From the NCBI RefSeq assembly GCF_009912395.1, contig NZ_WNDO01000003.1, forward strand, positions 62,001 through 126,000: DNA of 64,000 nt, in the 5' to 3' direction. Made by a program: the position numbers and the translations under genes. The stretch comes from Luteibacter sp. GTDB taxonomy: Bacteria; Pseudomonadota; Gammaproteobacteria; Xanthomonadales; Rhodanobacteraceae. The notes beneath the pieces are model-generated. The model ran no database searches, had not been told where the DNA came from, and worked only from the letters and a program-made list of their open reading frames with translations. Positions 16,771-25,409 of this stretch are shown in pieces; positions within the stretch are counted from its first letter, which is position 1; every line of letters starts with the position of its first letter.

Positions 16771-17157
16771 GGCGCAACTCCTTGAGTGGGTTCACCAGGG
16801 ATGAGGCATGAAGCGTGCCAACCCGAGAACCCCGCCAGAATGCGGTTTTCCGAGGATGGGCGCCCTTCCATGAGTGTCCGCGGACGTGGCCGCCCGTCCG
16901 GACAGGCCGAACGCGGGAAAGGGACTACGCGAATACGGCACCCGCAGGCGGTGCGATCTGGTACACTCGCCGCGCCATGTGTATCTCGTAAGGCGTTGCC
17001 TGCGCGATGCTTTTGGGTGGCAGGGGATGCCGTCCGCGGGGGCGGCCACAACCGAAACCATCGATCACGACCTTCGTCGCCCTGGCGACGGTGCGGCCCG
17101 CTGTTCCCTTTGTGGCGCGGACGCCCGATCCCGGGGATGAAATGGACTTACCGAGCT
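16771..17157 (+). promoter_or_regulatory. 387-bp intergenic region upstream of the aryl-polyene operon
   Basis: No gene is convincing here. A candidate extended -10 element, TGGTACACT (16959-16967), is the best promoter-like string; no -35 match lies 17 bp upstream. If used, it would leave a leader of about 180 bases before the first acyl-carrier-protein gene. The promoter call is weak. Confidence 0.3.
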
Positions 17158-17427
17158 ATGAGCGCGATCCCAGCTGAAACCTTCACCTTCGACGACGTCC
17201 TCGGTCGCCTGCGATCGGTCCTGCACGAGACCTTCGAGATCGACCCGGCGCGCGTCACCCCCGAGGCCAACCTGTTCACCGACCTCGAACTGGACAGCAT
17301 CGACGCGATCGACCTCGCCATCCAGGTCCAGGACATGACCGGCACCCGGATCAAGCCGGAAGACTTCAAGAGCGTGCGCACGGTCGGCGACGTGGTCGCC
17401 ACGGTGCAGAACCTGCTCACCCGCTGA
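17158..17427 (+). CDS. acyl carrier protein, first gene of the aryl-polyene operon
   Basis: 89 aa. The phosphopantetheine-binding motif is LELDSIDAIDL with Ser47. The helical ACP fold is otherwise normal (VLHETFEIDPARVTPEANLF before, VRTVGDVVATVQNLL after). It would carry the growing polyene chain. ATG at 17158 is used; an in-frame ATG at 17137 would add MKWTYRA and cannot be excluded, as neither has a strong ribosome site. The next gene starts 8 bp downstream. It resembles the ApeE/ApeF pair of carrier proteins in aryl-polyene clusters. Confidence 0.9.
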   Translation: MSAIPAETFTFDDVLGRLRSVLHETFEIDPARVTPEANLFTDLELDSIDAIDLAIQVQDMTGTRIKPEDFKSVRTVGDVVATVQNLLTR

Positions 17428-17435
17428 GCGGTCCG

Positions 17436-18230
17436 ATGGCGGGCAGGCCCGGATCGCGGGACGCCGCGCAGGCCTTCGCGCCTTGCGCCGTCGTTCCCAT
17501 CTACAACCACGGAAGCAGCATCGCCGCGACGGCGAACGCGCTCGCCGCCCACGGACTCCCGGTCATCATCGTGGACGACGGATCGAGTGCGGATACCCGC
17601 GCGATCCTCGACAGCCTCGTCGCCAGTCGTCACGACCTCCGCCTGATCCGCCTGCCCGTGAACGGCGGCAAGGGCAAGGCGCTTACGGCGGGCTTCCTCG
17701 CCGCCCATGAGGCCGGCTATAGCCATGTGTTGCAGATCGACGCCGACGGCCAGCACGACACCGCCGACGTGCCCCGCTTCATCGATGAAGCTCGCGCCCA
17801 TCCCGACGCGATGATCTGCGGCCGTCCCATCTACGACGACTCGGTTCCGCGGGCCCGGTTGTATGGCCGTTACGTCACCCACGTTTGCGTCTGGGCCGAA
17901 ACCCTGTCGTTCGACATCCAGGACTCGATGTGCGGCTACCGGGTGTATCCACTCGCGCCGACCCGCGCCGAGATCGCCCGCAAGCCACTCCCGGCGCGCA
18001 TGGACTTCGACACCGAGATCGCCGTGCGCCTGTACTGGCGCGGCGTCCCCGCACGCAACGTACCTACCCGCGTGATCTATCCCGAGGGCGGGCTGTCGCA
18101 TTTCCGCATGTGGCGCGACAACGTCCGCATCAGCGCGATGCACACGCGACTCCTGCTGGGTATGTTGCCGCGCCTGCCCCGCCTCGTCCTCCGAAAATTC
18201 CGCCGTACGGAAACCCGATGCGCCGTCTGA
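17436..18230 (+). CDS. glycosyltransferase family 2 protein of the aryl-polyene cluster
   Basis: 264 aa. The GT-A fold motifs are VVPIYNHGSSI (19-29), VIIVDDGSS (44-51) and the metal-binding LQIDADGQHD (99-108). These match dolichyl-phosphate-mannose-synthase-like GT2 enzymes common in aryl-polyene clusters. It may glycosylate the polyene or its lipid anchor. No long membrane segment is seen, apart from a basic C-terminus that could touch the membrane. It overlaps the LolA-like gene by 13 bp. Confidence 0.9.
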   Translation: MAGRPGSRDAAQAFAPCAVVPIYNHGSSIAATANALAAHGLPVIIVDDGSSADTRAILDSLVASRHDLRLIRLPVNGGKGKALTAGFLAAHEAGYSHVLQIDADGQHDTADVPRFIDEARAHPDAMICGRPIYDDSVPRARLYGRYVTHVCVWAETLSFDIQDSMCGYRVYPLAPTRAEIARKPLPARMDFDTEIAVRLYWRGVPARNVPTRVIYPEGGLSHFRMWRDNVRISAMHTRLLLGMLPRLPRLVLRKFRRTETRCAV

Positions 18231-18826
18231 TCGCCCTCGTCGCCCTGCTGGTCGCCTTCACCGCACAGGCGCAGTCAACCACACAGGTCAACGACATCCT
18301 CGCCCATCTGTCGACCCACACACAGGTGCGGGCGGATTTCACCCAGACCCGCGAGAACCCCGCGCTGGCCGCGCCGCAAGTCAGCCATGGCGACCTGCTC
18401 TTCGTGATCGGTCACGGCATGCTCTGGCACACCCGCGATCCGTTCGACGACACGCTCGTACTCACCTCGGGGCGCACCGCGCGCCTGACGGCGGAGGGTC
18501 GCGTGGAACGCGTGCCGGATGCGAACCGGGGCATAACCCAGGTTTCCGCCATGTTGCAGGGACTGCTCGCAGGCCACGCGGACGAGGCCCTGCGCCAGTT
18601 CGACGTGGCGGCCGACGGTACGCTCACGCAGTGGACGCTTCGCTTCACCCCGCGCCAGGCACGCATGGCGCGCGTCCTCGCCGGCATCACCCTGCGTGGC
18701 GGTGAATTTCTCGACGCGATCGAGGTGGACCTCGCCAATGGCGAGCGCACGCGCATCGTGTTCGCGAACACCCGGGACGCCGCTCCGCTGAATCCCCTCG
18801 AAGCGAAGGCCCTCGGCGTCCCATGA
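18218..18826 (+). CDS. LolA-like outer-membrane lipoprotein carrier of the aryl-polyene cluster
   Basis: 202 aa. The signal peptide is MRRLIALVALLVAFTAQA, cleaved before QSTTQ. VRADFTQTRENPAL is the typical first strand of LolA-like proteins, followed by the half-barrel with GDLLFVIGHGMLWHTRDPFD. Dedicated LolA homologues occur in aryl-polyene loci and are thought to carry the lipid-linked pigment across the periplasm; here it directly precedes the MMPL exporter (4-bp overlap). Confidence 0.88.
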   Translation: MRRLIALVALLVAFTAQAQSTTQVNDILAHLSTHTQVRADFTQTRENPALAAPQVSHGDLLFVIGHGMLWHTRDPFDDTLVLTSGRTARLTAEGRVERVPDANRGITQVSAMLQGLLAGHADEALRQFDVAADGTLTQWTLRFTPRQARMARVLAGITLRGGEFLDAIEVDLANGERTRIVFANTRDAAPLNPLEAKALGVP

Positions 18827-21177
18827 GGCGGTTGACGACCTCGGCCCGCGCCGGGCTCTTCACGCTCGCGGCGCTGCTGGTCTGCCTGCTGGGTACCTGG
18901 CTGCTGTTCGGCCGTGACACCCCCGCCCTGCGCACCGACCTGCTGGCGATGTTGCCGGCCACCGAGCGCAATCCGCTGGCCGAAGAAGCCGTCGAGCGCC
19001 TGACCCGGGCGAGCGGCGACCGGATGATCCTGCTGGTGGCGGACCGCGACGACGAGATCGCCAAGACCGCCGCTCACGAGCTGGGCACCGCGCTCGGCAA
19101 GGATCCGGCCTTCGCCTCCGTCATCGCGGAGCTGCCGCCGTTCGATCCCGCCCAGCTCGTCGCGCCGCTGCTCCCGCATCGATTCCACCTGCTGACGCCG
19201 ACCGATCGCGCCGCGCTCGCCGCGCCAGGTTTCGACGCGTCCGCCGTGCTGCGCCGCCAGCTCAACGAGCCGTTCGGCGTCAACGTCGGTCCGTCGCTCG
19301 CCGACGATCCGTTCGGCTGGCTTCGTCACTGGTTCGACCGGCAACCCTGGAGCCAGGGCACCCTCATACCGGAAGACGACCTGCTCACGGCGCATCGCGA
19401 CGACGGCAGCTATGTGATGGTGATCGCCACCCTCGCCGGCTCCTCCTACGATGATGGCGTGCAACGTCGCGCCCTTGCCGCGCTGGGTCGCGCGGAAGAT
19501 GCCATGCACGCGGCACATCCAAACGCGCGCCTGTTGCGGACCGGTGCCGTATTCTACGCCGCTGCCGCACGCGCGGGAGCCGAGCGCGACACGCACGTGG
19601 TGGGCATCGCTTCCACCGTGGGCATCGCCCTGCTGCTGCTCTTCGCCTTCCGTTCGCCACGACCGCTGTTCATCGCGTTCCTGTCCACGGCGCTCGGTGT
19701 CGTGGGCGCGGTCGTCACCACGATCCTCGTCTTTGGGCAATTGCACCTGCTCACCCTGGTGTTTGGTGCTGCGCTGCTGGGAGAGGCCGTCGACTATTCC
19801 ATCCAGTACCTCTGCGCGCGCGCCAACGCAGGGAACCACTGGCAGCCGGAAGATGGCGTACGCCAGGTCAGGCCGGCCCTGATGCTCGCGCTGGCGACCT
19901 CGCTGCTCGGTTATGCCCTGCTCGCGTTGCTGCCCTTCCCCGCGCTGCGCCAGATGGCCGTGTTCGCCATCGCCAGCATGTGCGTCGCGTGTGCGAGCGT
20001 CTTCTGGTTGCTTCCTGCGCTGGCACGCGCCCCGGCGCGCGCACCGATCTCCGCGCCGCTCGTGCATGCCGCGCGGGCCTGGCAACGCCTCGCCAGCGGC
20101 CGACGCGCCGTCGTTGTCGTCGGCCTGCTCGTCATCGCCGCGGTGCCCGGATGGCTGCGCCTGGGCCACGACGACGACATCCATCTGCTGATCTCTCCGC
20201 CACCCTCGCTCGACGCGCAGACGGCGATCATTCGCGACATCGCAGGCATGGGCGGCGGCAGCCAGTTTTGGCTGGTGGAAGGCGCGGATGCCGAAGAGAC
20301 CCTGCGCCACGAGGAAGCCCTCACCGACCGTCTCGACCGCGAACACATCGGCTGGACGGGCATGACGGCGATGCTACCGTCCCAGAAGCGCCAGGCCGAC
20401 AACCTCGCCCTCCTCTGCGCCAGCCAGGGTTCCACGGGATCGCCTCCTGCGACCGGAGACTGCGGAGAACGGATGCGCTCGGCGATGCTGGCCGCCGGGT
20501 TCAAGCCCGAAGCCGCGGATGCCTACGCCCACGCCTTTCCCGGCACGCCACTCACCCTTGCCGACTGGCAGGCCATGCCGGCCTACACGCCGTTCCGCTA
20601 CCTGTGGCTCGAACGCGCCAGCATCGTGGTACCGCGCGGACAGGACGACGTCGCGACGTTGAAGGCGATGGCCGACGGCCTGCCTGGCGTGTCCCTCATC
20701 GACAAGCCGGCCAGCATTTCCGCCCTGTTCGGCCAGTACCGCGGGCAGGCCGTGCTCTGGCTCGGCGGCGCACTCGTGCTCGTCGGCATGGCGCTCGCCT
20801 GGCGCTATGGCATCCGCTCGGCGTGGCGCGTACTGCTGCCGCCGGCGGCAGGCATCGCGCTCAGCATGGGCACGCTCGGCTATCTCGGCGAACCGCTCAC
20901 GCTGTTCCACGTGATGGCGCTCATGCTCGTGCTCGGCGTCGGCGCCAACTACGCCGTGTTCCTGCGCGAAGGCGAGCCGCATGCCGCGCATCGACCCGGC
21001 GCGGCCTATGCGGGCGTGCTGCTCTCCGCCGTCACCGCCCTGCTTTCCTTCGGACTGCTCGCCCTGAGCACGATGCCCGCGCTGCGGCACTTCGGAATCA
21101 CCCTGCTCTTCGGCATCGGCTTCACCGCGCTGCTCGCGCCGGTAAGCGCGCCTGACACCAAGACATCACACGCATGA
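18823..21177 (+). CDS. MMPL/RND-type exporter of the aryl-polyene cluster
   Basis: 784 aa with the two-fold repeat of MMPL proteins: helix 1 (~9-32), a large periplasmic loop, a block of helices ~260-410 (GIASTVGIALLLLFAF; LTLVFGAALLGEAVDYSIQY), a second loop, and a final block ~640-780 (LVLVGMALAWRYGIR; HVMALMLVLGVGANYAVFL). The GEAVDYSIQY and GVGANYAVF motifs carry the polar residues used for proton coupling. It likely moves the finished lipid-polyene out of the inner membrane. Overlaps with both neighbours (4 bp each) show translational coupling. Confidence 0.9.
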   Translation: MRRLTTSARAGLFTLAALLVCLLGTWLLFGRDTPALRTDLLAMLPATERNPLAEEAVERLTRASGDRMILLVADRDDEIAKTAAHELGTALGKDPAFASVIAELPPFDPAQLVAPLLPHRFHLLTPTDRAALAAPGFDASAVLRRQLNEPFGVNVGPSLADDPFGWLRHWFDRQPWSQGTLIPEDDLLTAHRDDGSYVMVIATLAGSSYDDGVQRRALAALGRAEDAMHAAHPNARLLRTGAVFYAAAARAGAERDTHVVGIASTVGIALLLLFAFRSPRPLFIAFLSTALGVVGAVVTTILVFGQLHLLTLVFGAALLGEAVDYSIQYLCARANAGNHWQPEDGVRQVRPALMLALATSLLGYALLALLPFPALRQMAVFAIASMCVACASVFWLLPALARAPARAPISAPLVHAARAWQRLASGRRAVVVVGLLVIAAVPGWLRLGHDDDIHLLISPPPSLDAQTAIIRDIAGMGGGSQFWLVEGADAEETLRHEEALTDRLDREHIGWTGMTAMLPSQKRQADNLALLCASQGSTGSPPATGDCGERMRSAMLAAGFKPEAADAYAHAFPGTPLTLADWQAMPAYTPFRYLWLERASIVVPRGQDDVATLKAMADGLPGVSLIDKPASISALFGQYRGQAVLWLGGALVLVGMALAWRYGIRSAWRVLLPPAAGIALSMGTLGYLGEPLTLFHVMALMLVLGVGANYAVFLREGEPHAAHRPGAAYAGVLLSAVTALLSFGLLALSTMPALRHFGITLLFGIGFTALLAPVSAPDTKTSHA

Positions 21178-22427
21178 CCCAGACCTCATCTTCCCGCCCT
21201 CTCCGTCGCGTCGTCGTCACTGGCTTTGGTGGCATCACGCCGCTCGGCCACGACTGGCCCACGATCGAAGCCCGTTTGCGCGAACGTCGCAACGCCATCC
21301 GCCGAATGGGCGAATGGGATTACTTCGACGCGCTCAACGGCCGCCTCGGCAGCCCGGTGGACGATTTCACCGTGCCGTCGCACTGGTCGCGCAAGCACAT
21401 GCGTTCGATGGGTCGCGTCGCCCAGCTGGCCGTCGCCGCAAGCGAGCGCGCCCTCGCCGATGCCGGCCTGCTCGGCGACCCGTCGATCACGGACGGCCGC
21501 ATGGGTGTGGCCTACGGCTCCTCCGGCGGCAGCATCGAGCCGGCACGCACGGTCGGCCACATGCTGGAAACCGGATCGATGCAGGGTGTCACGGCGACCA
21601 GCTACATCCAGATGATGGCGCACACCACCGCCGTGAACGTCGGCGTGTTCTTCGGCCTGAAGGGCCGCGTCATCACCACGTCGAGCGCGTGCACCTCGGG
21701 CAGCCAGGCCATCGGCTACGGCTATGAAGCGATCCAGCAGGGCAAGCAGACGCTGATGCTCTGCGGGGGTGCCGAGGAACTATCCGGTCCCGGCGCGGCC
21801 GTCTTCGACACCCTGTTCGCCACCAGCACGCAAAACGATACCCCCGGAGTGACGCCTCGTCCCTTCGATGCGAAGCGCGACGGCCTCGTGGTCGGTGAAG
21901 GCGCGACCACGCTCGTGATTGAAGAGTACGAACACGCCGTGGCGCGCGGTGCGACCATCCATGCGGAGATCGTCGGCTTCGGCACCAACTCCGATGGCGC
22001 GCACATTACCCAGCCCACCCGCGAGACCATGGCGGCCGCGATGCGCCTGGCCTTGCTCGATGCCGGCCTCGACGCCTCGGCCATCGGTTACGTCAGCGCA
22101 CACGGTACCTCCACCGATCGTGGCGACGTGGCGGAAAGCCACGCCACCGCCGACGTGCTTGGCGCCAACGTGCCGATCAGCTCGATGAAGAGCTACGTTG
22201 GCCATACCCTCGGCGCCTGTGGCGCGTTGGAGTCCTGGTGGGCGATCCGGATGATGCACGAAGGATGGTTCGCACCCACGATCAACCTTGATACGCCAGA
22301 CCCGGAATGCGCTGCGCTCGACTACATCACGGGCGAAGGCCGCGCCATCCACACCGACTACGTGATGAACAACAACTTCGCGTTCGGTGGCATCAACACG
22401 TCGCTGATCTTCAGGGCCTGGCGTTGA
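21174..22427 (+). CDS. beta-ketoacyl-ACP synthase, FabF-like (ApeR-like)
   Basis: 417 aa. A complete Cys-His-His triad is present: Cys173 in TTSSACTSGSQ, His310 in VSAHGTSTDRGD, His344 in SYVGHTLGACG, with Lys339. It catalyses condensation of acyl chains with malonyl-ACP in polyene elongation. The full active site and lone-standing length suggest a homodimeric FabF-type enzyme like ApeR. It overlaps the next ketosynthase by a single base (TGATG). Confidence 0.92.
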   Translation: MTQTSSSRPLRRVVVTGFGGITPLGHDWPTIEARLRERRNAIRRMGEWDYFDALNGRLGSPVDDFTVPSHWSRKHMRSMGRVAQLAVAASERALADAGLLGDPSITDGRMGVAYGSSGGSIEPARTVGHMLETGSMQGVTATSYIQMMAHTTAVNVGVFFGLKGRVITTSSACTSGSQAIGYGYEAIQQGKQTLMLCGGAEELSGPGAAVFDTLFATSTQNDTPGVTPRPFDAKRDGLVVGEGATTLVIEEYEHAVARGATIHAEIVGFGTNSDGAHITQPTRETMAAAMRLALLDAGLDASAIGYVSAHGTSTDRGDVAESHATADVLGANVPISSMKSYVGHTLGACGALESWWAIRMMHEGWFAPTINLDTPDPECAALDYITGEGRAIHTDYVMNNNFAFGGINTSLIFRAWR

Positions 22428-23647
22428 TGCGTCGCGTCGTCGTCACCGGCATGGGGGCGGTGTCCTGCCTGGGGCCGGATCGCCATGCCTTGTTCGATGG
22501 CCTGCGCGCGGGGCGCACGGGCTTTTGCGACATGCCGGACTTCGCGGCGCTGGGCATGCGCAACCGTGTCGCCGCGCCGGCCGACACGGGCACGCTGGAG
22601 CCGCCACCGCGCAAGCTGCGCCGCTATTTCCCGCAGGCCGCCGAGTACGCCTGGCATGCCACCCGCGAGGCCCTGGCCGAGGCCGGTATCGACGAAGCCC
22701 GCGTGCGCGAACGCGACGTCGGCATCGTCATGGGCGGCATGGCGGCGCTTTCCGAATACGAGGCGGGGCTGGATGTCTTCCACGCCAAGGGCTATGCGCG
22801 GCTGTCGCCTTTCATCGTGCCGCGCAGCATGGGCAGTGCCGTCAGCGCGACGCTCGTGCACGCCTTCGGCTTCGGAGGGCGCGGTTTCACCGTCGGCTCC
22901 GCATGCACCAGCGCCACGCACGCGGTCGGCCAGGCGATGGAGTTGATCCAATTGGGTCGCCAGGAGATCGTAGTCTGCGGTGGCGCTGAAGAGCTGCACG
23001 ACAAGGCAGCCATGTGCTTCGACGTGATGAACGCGCTGTCGACGGACAGTGTCGCCGACGACCATGTGTCCACACCCTATGCCAGGAGCCGCGACGGCAT
23101 CGTGCTGGCCGGCGGTGCAGGCGTGCTGGTACTGGAATCGCTCGAACACGCGCTCGCCCGCGGTGCGACCATCCTCGCCGAGATGGCGGGCTATGGCGCG
23201 GCGTCCGATCCCGACGGCATGGTCAGCCCGAACGCCGATGGCATGGCCGAAGCGATGCACCAGGCCATCGACCTCGCCGGCACGATTCCCGACTACGTGA
23301 ACACCCATGCCTGCGCCACCGTGGCCGGCGACCTGGCCGAGTGGCAGGCACTGCGTCGTGTGTTCGAGGAGCGCGGCCACCCCGTCCCCTGGATGTCGTC
23401 GATCAAGGGCCAGACGGGCCATGCGCCCGCCGCGGCCGGTGCGCTGGACCTGATTACGTCCATCGCGATGATGGAGCACGGTGTCCTGCTCGGCGGCACC
23501 CTGCCGCGGGATCTGGACGAGGCCTTCGCCGACGCGCCCCTGCTCGACGGCGAACGCGAAGCCCACGTGGACGCCGTGCTGTCCAACACCTTCGGCTTCG
23601 GCGGCAGTTGCGCCGCCCTTGTCGTCCGTCGATACCACGAGGCCTGA
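22427..23647 (+). CDS. second beta-ketoacyl-ACP synthase
   Basis: 406 aa. The triad is Cys160 (VGSACTSATHA), His294 (NTHACATVAGD) and His332 (GQTGHAPAAAG), with Lys327. The first His motif reads THA instead of the usual THG or AHG, which may affect packing. It begins on the stop codon of the first ketosynthase, so the two may be made in equal amounts and could form a pair; that is inference. The open frame extends upstream, but only the ATG at 22427 gives a FabF-like N-terminus (RRVVVTGMGAVSCLG). Confidence 0.9.
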   Translation: MRRVVVTGMGAVSCLGPDRHALFDGLRAGRTGFCDMPDFAALGMRNRVAAPADTGTLEPPPRKLRRYFPQAAEYAWHATREALAEAGIDEARVRERDVGIVMGGMAALSEYEAGLDVFHAKGYARLSPFIVPRSMGSAVSATLVHAFGFGGRGFTVGSACTSATHAVGQAMELIQLGRQEIVVCGGAEELHDKAAMCFDVMNALSTDSVADDHVSTPYARSRDGIVLAGGAGVLVLESLEHALARGATILAEMAGYGAASDPDGMVSPNADGMAEAMHQAIDLAGTIPDYVNTHACATVAGDLAEWQALRRVFEERGHPVPWMSSIKGQTGHAPAAAGALDLITSIAMMEHGVLLGGTLPRDLDEAFADAPLLDGEREAHVDAVLSNTFGFGGSCAALVVRRYHEA

Positions 23648-23650
23648 GCC

Positions 23651-24385
23651 ATGATCGAGCTTCGCATCGAACGATGGCGTGCATGGGCACCGGACATCCA
23701 GGACGACGCGGGCTGGGCGGCGTGGGCTGCGTCGCCCATGCCGCTGCATGAGAACGACAGCCAGCCCGCTTGCGAGCTCGTGCCGCCGATGCAACGTCGC
23801 CGCCTGAGCCGCTTGGCGCGCATCGTCATGCACACCGCGTGGCCGCTTTGCGACGATGGTGAACAACTGCCCTTCGTCTTCGCTTCCCGGCATGGCGAGA
23901 CGACCCGCACCTACGCCATGCTCGACGAGATCGGTCGTGACGCACCGCTGTCGCCGACCCAGTTCGGCCTGTCGGTGCACAATGCCATCGCCGGCCAGTG
24001 GTCGATCCTGCGCGGCCAACGCGGCGAATCCGTCGCCCTCGCCGGCGAGGCGGATACCTTCGAGCATGCGATCGTCGAAGCCGCCACCCTGATCGGCGAA
24101 GGCGCGAAAGCGGTGATCGTCGTGGTCGCCGAGGAACGGCCTGCGCCGGCCTATGACGGCTGGATCGACGATGTGCCTTGCTCATACGCCGTCGCTCTTC
24201 GCGTCGCAAGGGCCGATGCGCCCGGCGCGGGCACGCGCTGGCGGCTATCGCTTCGTGGTAATACCGACTGCGCGGCGGCGACCGGCGAGCCACACGCCCT
24301 GCGCTTCGTTCGCGCCCTGCACGATGGCGCGCCCCTCGACCACCCGTGGAAGACACGACGATGGACCTGGCAGCCGATACCGTGA
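23651..24385 (+). CDS. chain-length-factor-like beta-ketoacyl synthase domain protein (ApeC-like)
   Basis: 244 aa, about half the size of a ketosynthase. It matches the short ketosynthase-like N-domain family found in aryl-polyene clusters (PPMQRRRLSRLARIVMHTAW; PLSPTQFGLSVHNAIAGQWS). No active-site Cys is seen at the expected place, where the motif reads SVHNAIAG. Such proteins pair with a catalytic ketosynthase (ApeO) to form a KS-CLF heterodimer that sets chain length. It follows the second ketosynthase by 3 bp and overlaps the acyltransferase gene. Confidence 0.85.
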   Translation: MIELRIERWRAWAPDIQDDAGWAAWAASPMPLHENDSQPACELVPPMQRRRLSRLARIVMHTAWPLCDDGEQLPFVFASRHGETTRTYAMLDEIGRDAPLSPTQFGLSVHNAIAGQWSILRGQRGESVALAGEADTFEHAIVEAATLIGEGAKAVIVVVAEERPAPAYDGWIDDVPCSYAVALRVARADAPGAGTRWRLSLRGNTDCAAATGEPHALRFVRALHDGAPLDHPWKTRRWTWQPIP

Positions 24386-25149
24386 GACGCCGTCGCGACG
24401 CATGGGCCTGGCGCTTCGTCAGCACCGCGCTGTCGTTCGCCCTGTTTGGCATCGGTGGCATCCTGCTGCGCGTCGCCATCCTACCCGTCGTGCTGCACTG
24501 GCCGGGTCCGCGGGAGGTTCGCCGTCGCCGTGCAAGGCGCACCGTGGGTCGGGCGTTCTGGCTGCATGCGCAGTTCATGTCGCGCACCGGCACGGTGAGC
24601 TATAGCTTCGAAGGCCTCGAACGCCTCGGCAGACCCGGCCAGATGATCGTGGCCAACCATCCGTCGCTGATCGACGTGGTGTTCCTCCTCGGCCACGTGC
24701 CCGATGCCAATTGCGTGGTCAAGCACAGCCTGTGGAAGAATCCGTGCATGCGCGGCCCCGTTACCGTGGCGCAGTACATCAGCAACGACGGCAGCGCCGA
24801 TATGCTCGATCGCGCGGCCGACGTGCTGCGCGAAGGACAGACGCTCATCGTCTTCCCCGAAGGCACGCGTACCACGCCGGGCCAGGCGCCCGTCTTCCAT
24901 CGCGGCGCTTCCGCCATCGCGGTGCGTGGCGCCTCGGTGGTCACGCCCGTGTTCATCCGCGTGGTGCCAACCACGCTCACCAAGGCCGAGCCGTGGTATC
25001 GCATCCCCGACCGGCGCGTGCACATGCACCTGCGTGTCGGCGACGATATCGACGTCGCGACCTTCAGCCGCGACACCCCCGCGCCGATAGCCTCGCGCCG
25101 GCTCAACGAACATCTCCACCATCTTTACGCCAGGGAATTGCAGGGATGA
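24361..25149 (+). CDS. 1-acyl-glycerol-3-phosphate acyltransferase-like (PlsC family)
   Basis: 262 aa. HPSLID (100-105) is the HX4D catalytic motif and FPEGTRTTPG is the substrate-binding motif of PlsC acyltransferases. A hydrophobic segment at ~20-45 should anchor it to the inner membrane. It is probably involved in moving the polyene acyl chain onto a lipid acceptor. ATG at 24361 (GGAAG nine bases before) is preferred over GTG at 24346. It overlaps the CLF gene and the second ACP gene. Confidence 0.9.
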   Translation: MDLAADTVRRRRDAWAWRFVSTALSFALFGIGGILLRVAILPVVLHWPGPREVRRRRARRTVGRAFWLHAQFMSRTGTVSYSFEGLERLGRPGQMIVANHPSLIDVVFLLGHVPDANCVVKHSLWKNPCMRGPVTVAQYISNDGSADMLDRAADVLREGQTLIVFPEGTRTTPGQAPVFHRGASAIAVRGASVVTPVFIRVVPTTLTKAEPWYRIPDRRVHMHLRVGDDIDVATFSRDTPAPIASRRLNEHLHHLYARELQG

Positions 25150-25409
25150 ACACCCTCGAACGGGATATCGCCCAACTCATCATCGACACGCTCGCACTCG
25201 AACATCTCACGGTGGCCGACATTGATCCCGCGCAGCCACTGTTCGGCCAGGGCCTGGGGCTCGACTCCGTCGACGCCCTGGAACTCGCGCTGGCCTTGCA
25301 GAACACCTACGGCCTGCGCATCGCCTCGGATTCGCGCGACGCCCGCAGTCATTTCGAAACCGTCGCCAGCCTGGCCCTCTATGTCGAGGCCAGCCGCACC
25401 CATGCGTAA
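25146..25409 (+). CDS. second acyl carrier protein of the aryl-polyene cluster
   Basis: 87 aa. LGLDSVDALEL contains the phosphopantetheine Ser41. ALEHLTVADIDPAQPLFGQG is a standard ACP loop. The two ACPs of the cluster differ clearly from each other, as ApeE and ApeF do in the studied Escherichia cluster. It overlaps both neighbours (4 bp upstream, 8 bp downstream). Confidence 0.92.
   Translation: MNTLERDIAQLIIDTLALEHLTVADIDPAQPLFGQGLGLDSVDALELALALQNTYGLRIASDSRDARSHFETVASLALYVEASRTHA

Noticed and set aside
18412-20346. 644-codon antisense frame over the MMPL exporter
   Set aside because: It lies opposite a clear transporter gene, is low-complexity Arg/Gly/Glu-rich and is typical of GC-rich shadow frames. 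The same holds for 22358-24067, 32865-34172, 1159-2358 and 34659-36299.
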